The position numbers and the translations under genes were made by a program. A stretch of DNA of 64,000 nt from Kalaharituber pfeilii. Its lineage: Eukaryota > Ascomycota > Pezizomycetes > Pezizales > Pezizaceae. How positions within the stretch are numbered: the stretch's first letter is position 1; each line of letters opens with the position of its first letter. Below, in pieces: positions 25,801 to 34,385 of this stretch. The stretch lies in NCBI GenBank assembly GCA_015179045.1, contig WHUZ01000005.1, positions 1,240,001 to 1,304,000 on the forward strand, in the 5' to 3' direction. The notes under the pieces were generated by a model. The model had not been told where the DNA came from. It saw nothing but the letters and a program-made list of their open reading frames with translations, and made no database searches.

Positions 25801-26439
25801 ATGCAAGACATCTACAACTCTACGTCCAGGAGGCAGAGTACCTGCTCTCGGCTCAGGCCTGGGCTGAAGCTCATCGTACCCTTGTTCAACAAGTCGCCCC
25901 CGCAGCCGTCATTGCCGACGACCTGAAGCAGCTGCAGTCTCTGCTTGCGAAATTCGAGGACGTCAACAAAATTAGGGACTGGAGCCTCGGTGGACAAGTT
26001 TACCTCGACTACATCACCCTCCTGACTTTGAAAGAGGACCTATCTGCCGTGATCTTCACTCCCGCCACAGGGAGCCGCAGGGGGGAGAGGGCTGCGGGCA
26101 AACATGATCTTGTGCACTTGTGCAAGAGGCTATTGGCCGCGCTGCCGAGTATGGATAGATGGAACTTCGAGCAAAAAGTTGCGATCGCGGAGATGAGTGC
26201 GGTGTTGAGTGGAGTGGTGTTGAAGGTTGGAGAGGCGTTGGTAGGTTTCAAGTTTAGCTTTGAAATGAGATACTTGTCTTTTGGGGTGGTTCGCTAATTG
26301 TGATTTGTGTGCGATGTAGGCAGGTGACGCACCAAAGATTCTGGACCTGCCATTGACGGAGGATCAGTATTTGAGAAAGACGGTGAAGTTGTCATTGGAG
26401 TACTTCAAGGCGAGATTGGTAGAGGGAGGAGCACATTGA
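19864..26439 (+). CDS. NUP145: Nup98-Nup96 (Nup145/Nup189) nucleoporin precursor
   Basis: Encodes the precursor that self-cleaves into a mobile FG nucleoporin (Nup98/Nup145N) and a scaffold subunit of the Y-complex (Nup96/Nup145C). Eight exons fit in frame: 19864-20020, 20231-20326, 20522-20955, 21013-24123, 24245-24436, 24497-25732, 25794-26240, 26320-26439, giving 1,930 residues. The N-terminal third has dense FG/GLFG repeats interrupted by a GLEBS-like Gle2-binding segment (TISFMPAYQKFSLEELRLQD, near 215-235). The autoproteolytic domain spans about 840-1000 and ends HFTTYGL with H990-F991-T992, so cleavage would expose Thr992. An acidic linker follows, then the alpha-helical Nup96 part (about 1267-1930). 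The intron after 24123 is the least certain: its donor GTGTGA overlaps a stop codon, but both sides are phase 0 and downstream coding resumes. Confidence 0.95.
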
Positions 26440-27334
26440 TTGGTTACATTAAGTGAGGGATTACGGAGAATAGTATGCGCTGGATTTTATAATTCATGTT
26501 TGGATGGGAATGTGTAAATGAGGAATGGTGTAGGAATATGGGCCACGTGATGATTTGCTATATTGTTTTCCTTGCTTTTTTAATTTCTTTGTTTCTTTCT
26601 TTCCTCCTCCTGTTTATCGTTCAGAATTGGGTAGTGTACGTCTCGTATGAGCTGGTTTTGAACCTTTTGATTTGGTTGTGGGTAATATGTATTAGCTGTT
26701 GTGTAGTGGGGATGTTTCTGGTTCCGAGTAATAGCTTGCTTCGATTTTGTGTGTTGTTTTTGTTTGAAAGGGCAATTGATAGCGTATACATGGATGTCAG
26801 TCCCTAACTCTCTTGACAGGCTGCCTACCAACTTGACTTGTGCTTGTGGATCCATAAAGGAGAGGACAATAATCAAGGAAGTATACAAGAGTACAGAAGG
26901 GAAATTCGAGGGGCTATAGGGGGTAGGATGCAAGTGTATCAAAGGGCCCTTTTTTGAACTTTTTTGTCCATCTATTTAATTTTTTGTATGCTGACAGCGT
27001 AACTTGCTATTGGTCGGCCACGAGCGCAGTAAGCGGACGAGTGCCAGCCAAGAGTCTAAGTTACGCAGCTGAGCCTCATCCGATGCTTCCCCAGACGCAG
27101 CGTGTTAGCGTCGCGTCTTCCCACCCGATTACCACGAAGGGTGTTCTCGTGCCCACGAGCTATTCTTCAACCAGACCACACACGGCACCTGACTGCACAA
27201 ATCCCTCTTCCCCCCCAAGGAGTAACTGTGCTTCGTTGTCTGCTGTTCGAGCGTCGGGACTATCAATTCGCCTTTCTTTTCCTGGTACGGACTCTGCCTC
27301 CGGTACTACACGACACTACACGACATCGCCCACG
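26440..27334. promoter_or_regulatory. Spacer between Nup98-96 and the J-protein gene
   Basis: About 0.9 kb. The left part is T-rich (26565-26620), consistent with the nucleoporin 3'UTR. The right part is C-rich with CT blocks just before the ATG at 27335, consistent with a fungal leader. The J-protein frame stays open upstream to 26954, but that extension is low-complexity and lacks J-protein features. Confidence 0.45.
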
Positions 27335-28813
27335 ATGCCTCCCAAGAAGTCCAAACCCTCCTCCCCTCCTCCTGCTACCAACCCCAACTCCGACTCTCGC
27401 GCGAACCTCAACCCCTACGGCCTCCTCTCCCTCCTACCCACCTGCACTCCCTCGGAAATCCGTTCTGCATATTTGAAACTCGCTCTGCGCCTTCACCCCG
27501 ACAAATGCTGCCCTCCCGACGCCCCCCCCGCCCAGCGTGCTGCCGCTGCCTCCAAATTCCAAGATCTCGCCTTCGCGTATGGTGTTCTCAGTGATCCCGC
27601 TCGGCGTGCGCGCTACGATGCAACAGGGTCCACATCTGAATTCTCTTCGGGGATGGATTGGTCTGAGTTCTACCGGAACCAGTTTAGGGAAGTGGTGACG
27701 GTCGAGAAGGTAGAAGAGTTTAAACGCATGTATCGTGGGAGCGACGAGGAGAGGGACGCGGTGATCGAGGCGTATGAGAAAGGAAGGGGAGATATGGAGT
27801 ACCTACTGCAGACGGTGATGTGTTCGGAGGAAGGAGTCGATGAGGAGAGGTTTAGGGAAATAGTCAAGGAGGCGGTGGAGAACGGGGAGGTAGAGAGATA
27901 TGAGAGGTTTTGGAGGGATGAGGGGACCGGAAGGGCGATAGAGAGGAAGAAGAAAGAGGAGAAGGAGGCTATGGAGTATGCAAAAAAGTTGGGGGTTTAT
28001 GATACGTTGTTTGGAAATGGGAAGAATGAAAGGAAGGAGAAGGGGGAGAATGAGGAACCAGTAGGCAAGATGGATGTGGATGGGGAGGCGGAGGTTAGTG
28101 GGGACGGTTCGGGGGATGAGGAGGAGGGAGCAGGTGATGATGACGGGGAGGACGATGGCTTCGTGAATGACATTGATGGGGATGGTGAGGAGGAAGGTGA
28201 TGCCAAGGAGAAGCAAAAGGAAACGGAGAGGGAGGAGGGTACCCCGCCGCCAACCTCCACACGGCGAACCCGCGCTGCCAAAGCAGTATCCTCCAAATCC
28301 AAAGAAAAGAAAAGGGAGAAGGAAATAGCGAGGCCTACTAAATCCTCACCCAAATCTAAACCTGTCGCGAATACACCCACCGGGAAATCCAAATCCAGAT
28401 CCAAATCCAAGAAGGAAAAGGATACCCGGGAAGAAGCGGTAGATGGTGATGACGCAGGAGAAGAAATTCCCAACCTTGCCGGTCTCGAAGATCTCATTCG
28501 TTCGCGCCAAGTGAACCGGTTTGCGGATTTGTTGAGCAACATTGAGAACAAATACGTCAACAAGAAGGATGCGAAGAGCGCGAAAGGGAAAGCGAATGAG
28601 AAAGCAGGTGCGGCGGCGAAGGGAAAGAAGAGGGGCTGGGCGACGGTGAACGAACAGGACGTCGACATGGTGGATGCAGACGAGGAGGTGAAGCAGGGCT
28701 CGGGGCCGACAGAGGAAGAGTTTTTGGCAACGAGGAAGAGGTTGGAGGAGGAAAAGACACAGAAGGCAGTAAAGGCGGGGGAGAAGGAGGGGAGGAAGAG
28801 AGGGAGGAGGTGA
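27335..28813 (+). CDS. DNAJC9-type J-domain histone chaperone
   Basis: Single exon, 492 residues. The J domain at about 26-95 has HPD at residues 54-56 (RLHPDK), so it should stimulate Hsp70 ATPase. Downstream helices match the DNAJC9 pattern: DAVIEAYEKGRGDMEYLLQ, EEGVDEERFREIVKEAVENG, and near the C-terminus LIRSRQVNRFADLLSNIENK. In animal DNAJC9 this last segment lies in the histone H3-H4 binding region. The central part is very acidic (D/E/G-rich) followed by a Lys/Ser-rich basic stretch and a basic tail KEGRKRGRR, likely a nuclear localisation signal. The ATG at 27335 (MPPKKSK) was chosen over an open upstream frame because homology-like sequence starts there. It converges on the Dsc2-like gene, 407 bp away. 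Confidence 0.88.
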   Translation: MPPKKSKPSSPPPATNPNSDSRANLNPYGLLSLLPTCTPSEIRSAYLKLALRLHPDKCCPPDAPPAQRAAAASKFQDLAFAYGVLSDPARRARYDATGSTSEFSSGMDWSEFYRNQFREVVTVEKVEEFKRMYRGSDEERDAVIEAYEKGRGDMEYLLQTVMCSEEGVDEERFREIVKEAVENGEVERYERFWRDEGTGRAIERKKKEEKEAMEYAKKLGVYDTLFGNGKNERKEKGENEEPVGKMDVDGEAEVSGDGSGDEEEGAGDDDGEDDGFVNDIDGDGEEEGDAKEKQKETEREEGTPPPTSTRRTRAAKAVSSKSKEKKREKEIARPTKSSPKSKPVANTPTGKSKSRSKSKKEKDTREEAVDGDDAGEEIPNLAGLEDLIRSRQVNRFADLLSNIENKYVNKKDAKSAKGKANEKAGAAAKGKKRGWATVNEQDVDMVDADEEVKQGSGPTEEEFLATRKRLEEEKTQKAVKAGEKEGRKRGRR

Positions 28814-29220
28814 GGATGTGGTGGTGGGGATGAGGGAAGGACGAGTGTACGATAATGTGATATGAATTTTGCTTATGCTGGGATTGATAGGGTTGGAATG
28901 GGCTGGGTGATAGGCAACTCCTTGTTGAAAGGGTAATTGCAATCTTCGGTCTAGAAACAGTTTTTCAATAATGGGATATCATTGCGCCGCTTATTAATAA
29001 ATAAATGTATGGGTTTAGATGTGTAAATACATTTCGTGAGAATGCGAGTGATCCTAAATATACATGCATTAGAGTACAGAACAGAAACCAAAAGGCATTG
29101 GTTAACAGATCAAAGAGCTGATTTGAAATAGAAAAGCAGTCGGTTTCTAACTGAACTGAACCTCCTCTCATAAAAAAACATAACAATACACACAACCTCC
29201 CTGCTTCCCCCTCCCCCGCC
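28814..29220. other. Convergent intergenic spacer
   Basis: A spacer of 407 bp between two convergent stop codons. It holds the 3' ends of both genes and A/T-rich stretches suitable for polyadenylation on both strands. No other feature seen. Confidence 0.5.
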
Positions 29221-30267
29221 TCAAAATGCCCCCCTAAACTGATCCAAAATCTGTCCCATCAGCGGCCTCCTCTGCGCTGCTGCACCACCCCCTCCGTCCA
29301 CCCCCGTCGCCGCCGCCGTCCCGCCCTCCCCGCCCTCGCCATCCCTAGTCGCAAACTCCCCCGCTGCCAGCCTCCTCCTCAGGTTTTCGTACTCTCCCCC
29401 GCTCCTATCAAATAACCACGCCGGGATGCGCCATCTACTGCCGGGCAGGACGTCCGCGCGGTATGCATACCCGAATATCCATCCTATTAGTGCGACGAGG
29501 AGCGATCCGGGGGGCTGCGAGAGTGCGAGCTGGGAAGCGAGGATGTATATTGGGAGTTTATCGGAGAGTGTAAGTGAGAGTGTCGGTTCCTGGCTATGCG
29601 GGGGCTCGTTAACGGCAGGAGTGCTTGATGAGGAGGCTGATCGAGCCTGCGTCTGTTCCTGCGCCGGTGAATCCGTCCCAGATGAAGCGGGTAGGAACCT
29701 GATCTTGTACAAGCTCGGCACGGCAGCATGGTATTGCGCCAGCAACGCGAACACGACCCCCGTCGGCCCCGGCGGCAGGTAATTCCAACCCCTGCCCCAC
29801 CTTCCGCTCCCTTCCATCTCTCTTGCCTCCCGCTGGCCCCAGTAATCGTCCCAGGTCTCCATCTCGTCCTCGTCTCCGGTCAGTTCGCTGCCATGCCAAC
29901 CTCCGGACTTTGCGCTCGCAAATCCGACAACGAGCAGGTTGATAAGAAAGAGAGCCACGACGGCACCAATGGCTGTCCAAATCGCGACAACGAGAATGAA
30001 ACTTGCGTACTTGCGGGTGCCGAACATGCGCTCCACGACACGAAGGTTGTACAGTGCAGCGGCGGCGAATAGGAGTTCGCCGGAATTGGCATAGATGAGT
30101 TGCCACAGGGCCAGGCGGGAGACTTGGTGGTAGTGCAGAAGGTGCGGGAGGAGCTGGACGTGGAAGTGGTGTTTGGTGCTGGTGAGGGTGGTCAGAAGCG
30201 AGAAGAGGAAGAGGAAGAAGATGAGCAGGCGGGTGAGGGGGGTGCCGCGGAAGCCTGAGATGTTCAT
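29221..30267 (-). CDS. dsc2: Dsc2/DscB-like rhomboid pseudoprotease, DSC E3 ligase subunit
   Basis: Membrane subunit of the fungal Golgi DSC ubiquitin-ligase complex, related to human UBAC2 and derlins; the complex is needed for SREBP processing. Single exon, 348 residues. The N-terminus GFRGTPLTRLLIF leads into several hydrophobic segments. The motif TKHHFHVQLLPHL and the block LALWQLIYANSGELLFAAAA then LYNLRVVERMFGTRKYAS follow the Dsc2/UBAC2 pattern. LPPGPTGVVFALLAQYHAAV comes next. There is no Ser/His rhomboid catalytic pair, fitting a pseudoprotease. The C-terminus ends in LMGQILDQFRGAF. I see no clear UBA domain, which human UBAC2 carries. An acidic and glycine-rich loop sits between transmembrane segments. 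Assignment is from motif recall; derlin is the alternative. Confidence 0.85.
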   Translation of the reverse strand: MNISGFRGTPLTRLLIFFLFLFSLLTTLTSTKHHFHVQLLPHLLHYHQVSRLALWQLIYANSGELLFAAAALYNLRVVERMFGTRKYASFILVVAIWTAIGAVVALFLINLLVVGFASAKSGGWHGSELTGDEDEMETWDDYWGQREAREMEGSGRWGRGWNYLPPGPTGVVFALLAQYHAAVPSLYKIRFLPASSGTDSPAQEQTQARSASSSSTPAVNEPPHSQEPTLSLTLSDKLPIYILASQLALSQPPGSLLVALIGWIFGYAYRADVLPGSRWRIPAWLFDRSGGEYENLRRRLAAGEFATRDGEGGEGGTAAATGVDGGGGAAAQRRPLMGQILDQFRGAF

Positions 30268-31076
30268 GGCTGTGATTGTGCGGTTGCAGATTGGGAATTA
30301 AGAGCCAGGTCCAAGGCGATGACTGAGCTCCTAGGGCCTTTCAGCTCGAGTTGGATGGAGGAGGAGGGAACGGGGCGAGCAAGGCCCTTGCGGGACCAAA
30401 TGAGGTGGGTTCAGTAATCCAACAGTAATCTTTCGACCAAAGGTAGAGAAGCGACGCTGTCTGTCAATTGATCGATTCCATGGCTCCCAAACAAAGCTGC
30501 AAAGATCTGCCCTGAAACACAAGTTTACCTCTGAAACAAGTTGCAACGTTGCAGCAACAGCGCCGATGTTCGGCAAAAGCGGCGCCTGTCTTGGCACGTG
30601 TCATTCTGGAGGCCGTGGCGTTGACGGGTGGACCACCCAGCCATGGGCGGAGCTGCGCCACCTTCTGCGCAGACGCCAAGGTTTGCGGCTCCGCATCACG
30701 TGAATGCAGCAAAGCCAGATGCGGCAGTCTCGCGCGTGCTTCTTTCTGCGCAGCCGGGCCGCCGGCGCCGAGTGGCACTCCATCACCGCCGCCCAGCCGC
30801 TGTACTTGCAGCACGCGTGCCCCCTCCCGCTCCCCCTCCTTTTCTGCCATGGCTTCCAGCGACAGCGTTTCAGTCCACCCGGCAGACCGTCAGGCCTAGA
30901 GGATGTGCGTGCCGGACACAGCAGTGAACTGGGCATCCGCCATTATGCCAGCTTCAGCCGCCGGACACTTGTCCTCTTTCCCGTCCTCCTCTCCGCCCGC
31001 TACGTCATGCACGTTCTCTGAAGACCGCGGGGTGGTATTGCCCTGCCATATCCCCTTCCAGTCTCAATCGAAATGG
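30268..31076. promoter_or_regulatory. Divergent, partly GC-rich promoter spacer
   Basis: About 0.8 kb between the leftward Dsc2-like gene and the rightward candidate at 31077. The stretch 30540-30980 is GC-rich with CT-rich runs. No discrete gene is supported; overlapping frames on both strands are composition artefacts. Confidence 0.45.
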
Positions 31077-31974
31077 ATGACTGACTACTCAGACCAGACT
31101 CGGATCTTCGTCTCGCTCGAAACGGATCAATCAACTAGATACTGGATACCTAGTCTGGTTGACTGGATACCCATATCTGCCATCCCCACCTGGGCTGAGT
31201 TCGTGGCTATTCTGGCCTCCATTTTTCATAATGACTCTCGACCAACCCTGTACTACGTTTCAGACTGTCGGACTATCATCCACGAGTCGTTATGGCAGTA
31301 TTGAGATCACCTGCCCCATAATGGGATTTTCTATGTGGAGTTTGAAGGACCAAATCAATCTGACGAGGAGGCCCAGACTGAGGCCCAGGATTCAGTTGCT
31401 GTTACAACGGAACGGGGCAGATTGGCGGGAGTTGCAGAAAACCGTGTCGTGCTTCACGACTCAGGGGCACCCATCACGCTGCCACCTCCTCCGCCATATA
31501 GTCCGAAGACAAGAATTGGGCTAATGACAAGCGCGAATTCGGTTTCGAGCGTAACTAGAGTCGCTCTGAGAGGTAGCACTGCTCCAACCGGCACTCAGCA
31601 TAATGCTGCGGAGATCCCTTGCGGACCCCGTTTTGCGTTAGGTGCCAGATGGCATTTTTTCGCTCCATCTCCTATTCTAAACGCCCAATAACATCAGTCC
31701 TTCCAATATCACGTCTAACTCTACACTCTCTCAGCACTTGATTGCAGCTCCTAGCAGTCCTGTCGTATACGTCAGGGAAGTAGCTAAACGACTATACTAC
31801 AAACGTCACCCGTTTGCTCCTGCTTCCAGAACTACCTACACTCTTGTACATAAGAGATTTGACCCCTCTGGAAACCAAGTCTTTCCAGTCCGGTTTGACG
31901 AGATGTTAGATGACAAAGCACTGTGGGACTACAGTTGCATCAATGAAGACAGCCGAGTGGAGGTCACTGTTTGA
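31077..31974 (+). CDS. Unrecognised gene with an in-frame TGA (possible pseudogene)
   Basis: A reading frame opens at ATG 31077 (MTDYSDQTRIFVSLETD) and is cut by TGA at 31302-31304. It continues in the same frame with protein-like sequence (HLPHNGIFYVEFEGPNQSDE). A well-formed intron lies at 31551-31734 (donor GTAACT, branch TCTAAC, acceptor CTCTCTCAG) and joins in phase to a last exon ending VEVTV at 31974. Treating 31257-31340 as an extra 84-bp intron (donor GTTTCA, acceptor GTGGAG) removes the TGA and gives 209 residues. Otherwise the locus is broken. A PPPPPYSP motif is visible. The last exon (YTLVHKRFDPSGNQVFPVRF) has a ubiquitin-fold or PB1-like feel, which is a guess. Function unknown. 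Confidence 0.5.
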
Positions 31975-32735
31975 GCCGAGGCAGACATAGAAGGTGATAC
32001 AGGCTCATCACCAAATATACCAAGGGAATGGATAAGGGATGTAACACAGAAGAGGCGAACTCGATCAACAAAACCTCTGGGGAACAACGCTCAAGAGGAG
32101 GAGTACGAAATGGAGGAAGAAGCAGCAACAGAAGGGAGACAGAGCGTCTTACGCGCTTCTGGCGAGGGTACAAATGCCTCACTAGAACTTTCCTGGCCGC
32201 AACGTACCCTCATAGTTGACAGCTCTGGCGTCAGTCTTGGTGCTTGGGTCCACCAGTAGTGATTCCGCTCCAGAATTATTGGTTGCAGAGAACCCATAGC
32301 ACCTAGTCAACATAGCATCAGACCTTTAGGTTGCACAAATGAGGTGATTCATGAAATAGATGCGGGCACTCAACCTTGCCTTATTCTAGAATTTCTCGTT
32401 ACTGATACCAAAATGAATGATAGCAGCAGTTTCGGAGACAAGAACTGACGATAGCAATGCAAGCCAATGCTCTAGTACTGTTACGGTGCTATTTGTACCA
32501 ATCCATAAAAGTGCCCAATATTCCAAGCCAGCCCAATGATTACATTACATTGTGTATATCCCACGCATAAAGGATAAACTCAGCGGAAACAATACCCCCG
32601 TGCCCCCAGAATAATACAGCGTAGGAAGCAACCGAAAAATAAAACACTGTCGCTATGCAGTGAGAGTTGGCCGCGATTGCGCCAACAAAGGTAAAAAGGA
32701 TATAGAAGCGGAGGGGCGGGCAATTCGTCGAAAGC
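31975..32735. other. Convergent spacer
   Basis: About 0.76 kb between convergent stops. No gene seen; probably 3'UTRs of the 31077 locus and the prolidase. Confidence 0.45.
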
Positions 32736-34385
32736 TCACCAGCCCTTCGGGATGTCCTTGCTCAGCACCTCATTCCCGTTCTCCAGGACCAACACCACGT
32801 CCTCAATCCTGACACCGCCCACGTCCCAGTACCGGTTCAGCGCCGTCCTGTCAATATACTTCGCGTGCCCCTCGGCTCGCAAGTACGCCTGTATGATCCA
32901 CTCGCAGAAGTAAATCCCAGGCTCCACCGTCACCACCATCCCCGCCCTGAGCACCCTGTCCACCATAACACTGTACTCGTCTGGGAGCGGGACATGGGGG
33001 GCCGCCACAGCCCTCCTGGGCCCCATCCTCAGCCCTTCCATCCTCGGCACTCCCCTCCGCTCACTCGCATGCGGATCGTATCCCGAGTCATCGTCCCTCG
33101 TCCCCTCCACGTCGTGCGTCTCTAATCCAATCATATGCCCTATGCCATGCGGGTAAAATGCCTTATATGTCCCCTGCTTCAAGATCTCCTCCACTGATCC
33201 ATTCCTGAAGATCCCCAACTCCAACAAACCTTCCACTGCAATTCTCGCTGCCAGCATGTGCGTCTCCCGCCACGGCACCCCATCGACCGTTTGCATAATA
33301 CATTCCCTCTGCATCCTATCAACAATATCATACACCCTTTTGGCCTCTGGTGTCCATAGTCCATTAATTGGAAAAGTCCTCGTGATATCCGATGCATAAC
33401 ACTGCCACTCAGCTCCCGCGTCAAGCAGCAACAACTGCTTTCCCGCAAGCGGTGCATTGTTCTTCGTGTAGTGCAACGTTGCACCATTCTTCCCTGCAGC
33501 CGCAATCGGATCGTATGCCTGCGTCTTTGCCTGGACCGCTATGCACGCCCGAAGGAACTCTGCCTCCACATCCGCCTCCGTGAGTGATTCTATTGAGAGC
33601 TTTGGCTTCGGCCCATGCGTGTTCCGGAGGAACGCCAGCACCGCTTCATGCCCGCGGCGAGTTGCGTCCAGCGCGCGTCGCATCAGCCCAAGCTCGTATG
33701 TGTCCTTGTACACGCGGCAGTCATCGACCGCCGGTCGGAGCATCGAGCACTCAACCTCGACTGCGCAGAGCCCGGCCCAGCCCCACCCGACTTCGCCCTC
33801 CGGCACTGGCGGCGTCGATAGCTCGTCTAGACAATGCACGATCCCGCCGCGGCCAGGGCCAGCGACCCACTCATCTAAGTCGTTACGCAGCTCCGTCGTG
33901 TAACGTACATCGTCTACGTCATATTCCCGGAGGGAATCTTCTATGGAGGGAGGCATACCAGTCCATACCACCTCGCGGGGATCCAGCGGAGGGATATATA
34001 AGGTAAGTTTGTCGGTCGTGACGTCGTAGGTGAGATGGCAGTTTGGCTGATTGCAACCAGTTAAGTACATGAAATATCGCCGCTGGCGGAATTTGATGGG
34101 CTGATCGGAGTATTCAGGGTAGAGTATAGGCTGTCCCGGGAGGTAAATGATACGGGGTGTCGGTCGGGGCGCGGAGATACTGGAAATAGCATTGGCGGCG
34201 CAGACGCTACAGCTTGTCAAGCACGAGCAAGGTGGTGGAGATGTTTTAGGTGGATTTAGAAGCCGATGGGCGACCTTTCGGGCGTGAAGTTTCGCGGGGT
34301 ATTTTTGGTCGATAACGATAGAGAGGGAGAGGCTTTGGTCAGGCCCAGTGCAGACGCCTTTACTGAGCGTGGCTTTAGTGACCAT
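32736..34385 (-). CDS. Xaa-Pro dipeptidase (prolidase), M24B
   Basis: Metallopeptidase that hydrolyses dipeptides with C-terminal proline. Single exon, 549 residues. The N-terminal aminopeptidase-P-like domain includes RQRRYFMYLTGCNQP. The pita-bread domain carries all five expected metal ligands: D322 (LLLDAGAEW), D333 (SDITRTFP), H417 (HGIGHMIGLETHD), E488 (VTVEPGIYF) and E528 (GGVRIEDVV). The start at 34385 (MVTKATLSKG) is the first in-frame ATG, and the prolidase fold begins shortly after. An extra Cys-rich stretch (PPPCSCLTSCSVC, about 50-62) in the N-terminal domain is not typical. It resembles the fungal proline-dipeptidase family (PepP/Pepp-type) and should act in the cytosol in proline recycling. 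Confidence 0.95.
   Translation of the reverse strand: MVTKATLSKGVCTGPDQSLSLSIVIDQKYPAKLHARKVAHRLLNPPKTSPPPCSCLTSCSVCAANAISSISAPRPTPRIIYLPGQPILYPEYSDQPIKFRQRRYFMYLTGCNQPNCHLTYDVTTDKLTLYIPPLDPREVVWTGMPPSIEDSLREYDVDDVRYTTELRNDLDEWVAGPGRGGIVHCLDELSTPPVPEGEVGWGWAGLCAVEVECSMLRPAVDDCRVYKDTYELGLMRRALDATRRGHEAVLAFLRNTHGPKPKLSIESLTEADVEAEFLRACIAVQAKTQAYDPIAAAGKNGATLHYTKNNAPLAGKQLLLLDAGAEWQCYASDITRTFPINGLWTPEAKRVYDIVDRMQRECIMQTVDGVPWRETHMLAARIAVEGLLELGIFRNGSVEEILKQGTYKAFYPHGIGHMIGLETHDVEGTRDDDSGYDPHASERRGVPRMEGLRMGPRRAVAAPHVPLPDEYSVMVDRVLRAGMVVTVEPGIYFCEWIIQAYLRAEGHAKYIDRTALNRYWDVGGVRIEDVVLVLENGNEVLSKDIPKGW

Noticed and set aside
27803..28942. Minus-strand ORFs opposite the J-protein gene (137-223 residues)
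   Set aside because: Mirror images of the Glu/Asp/Lys-rich coding strand, giving Ser/Leu/Phe-rich text without features.
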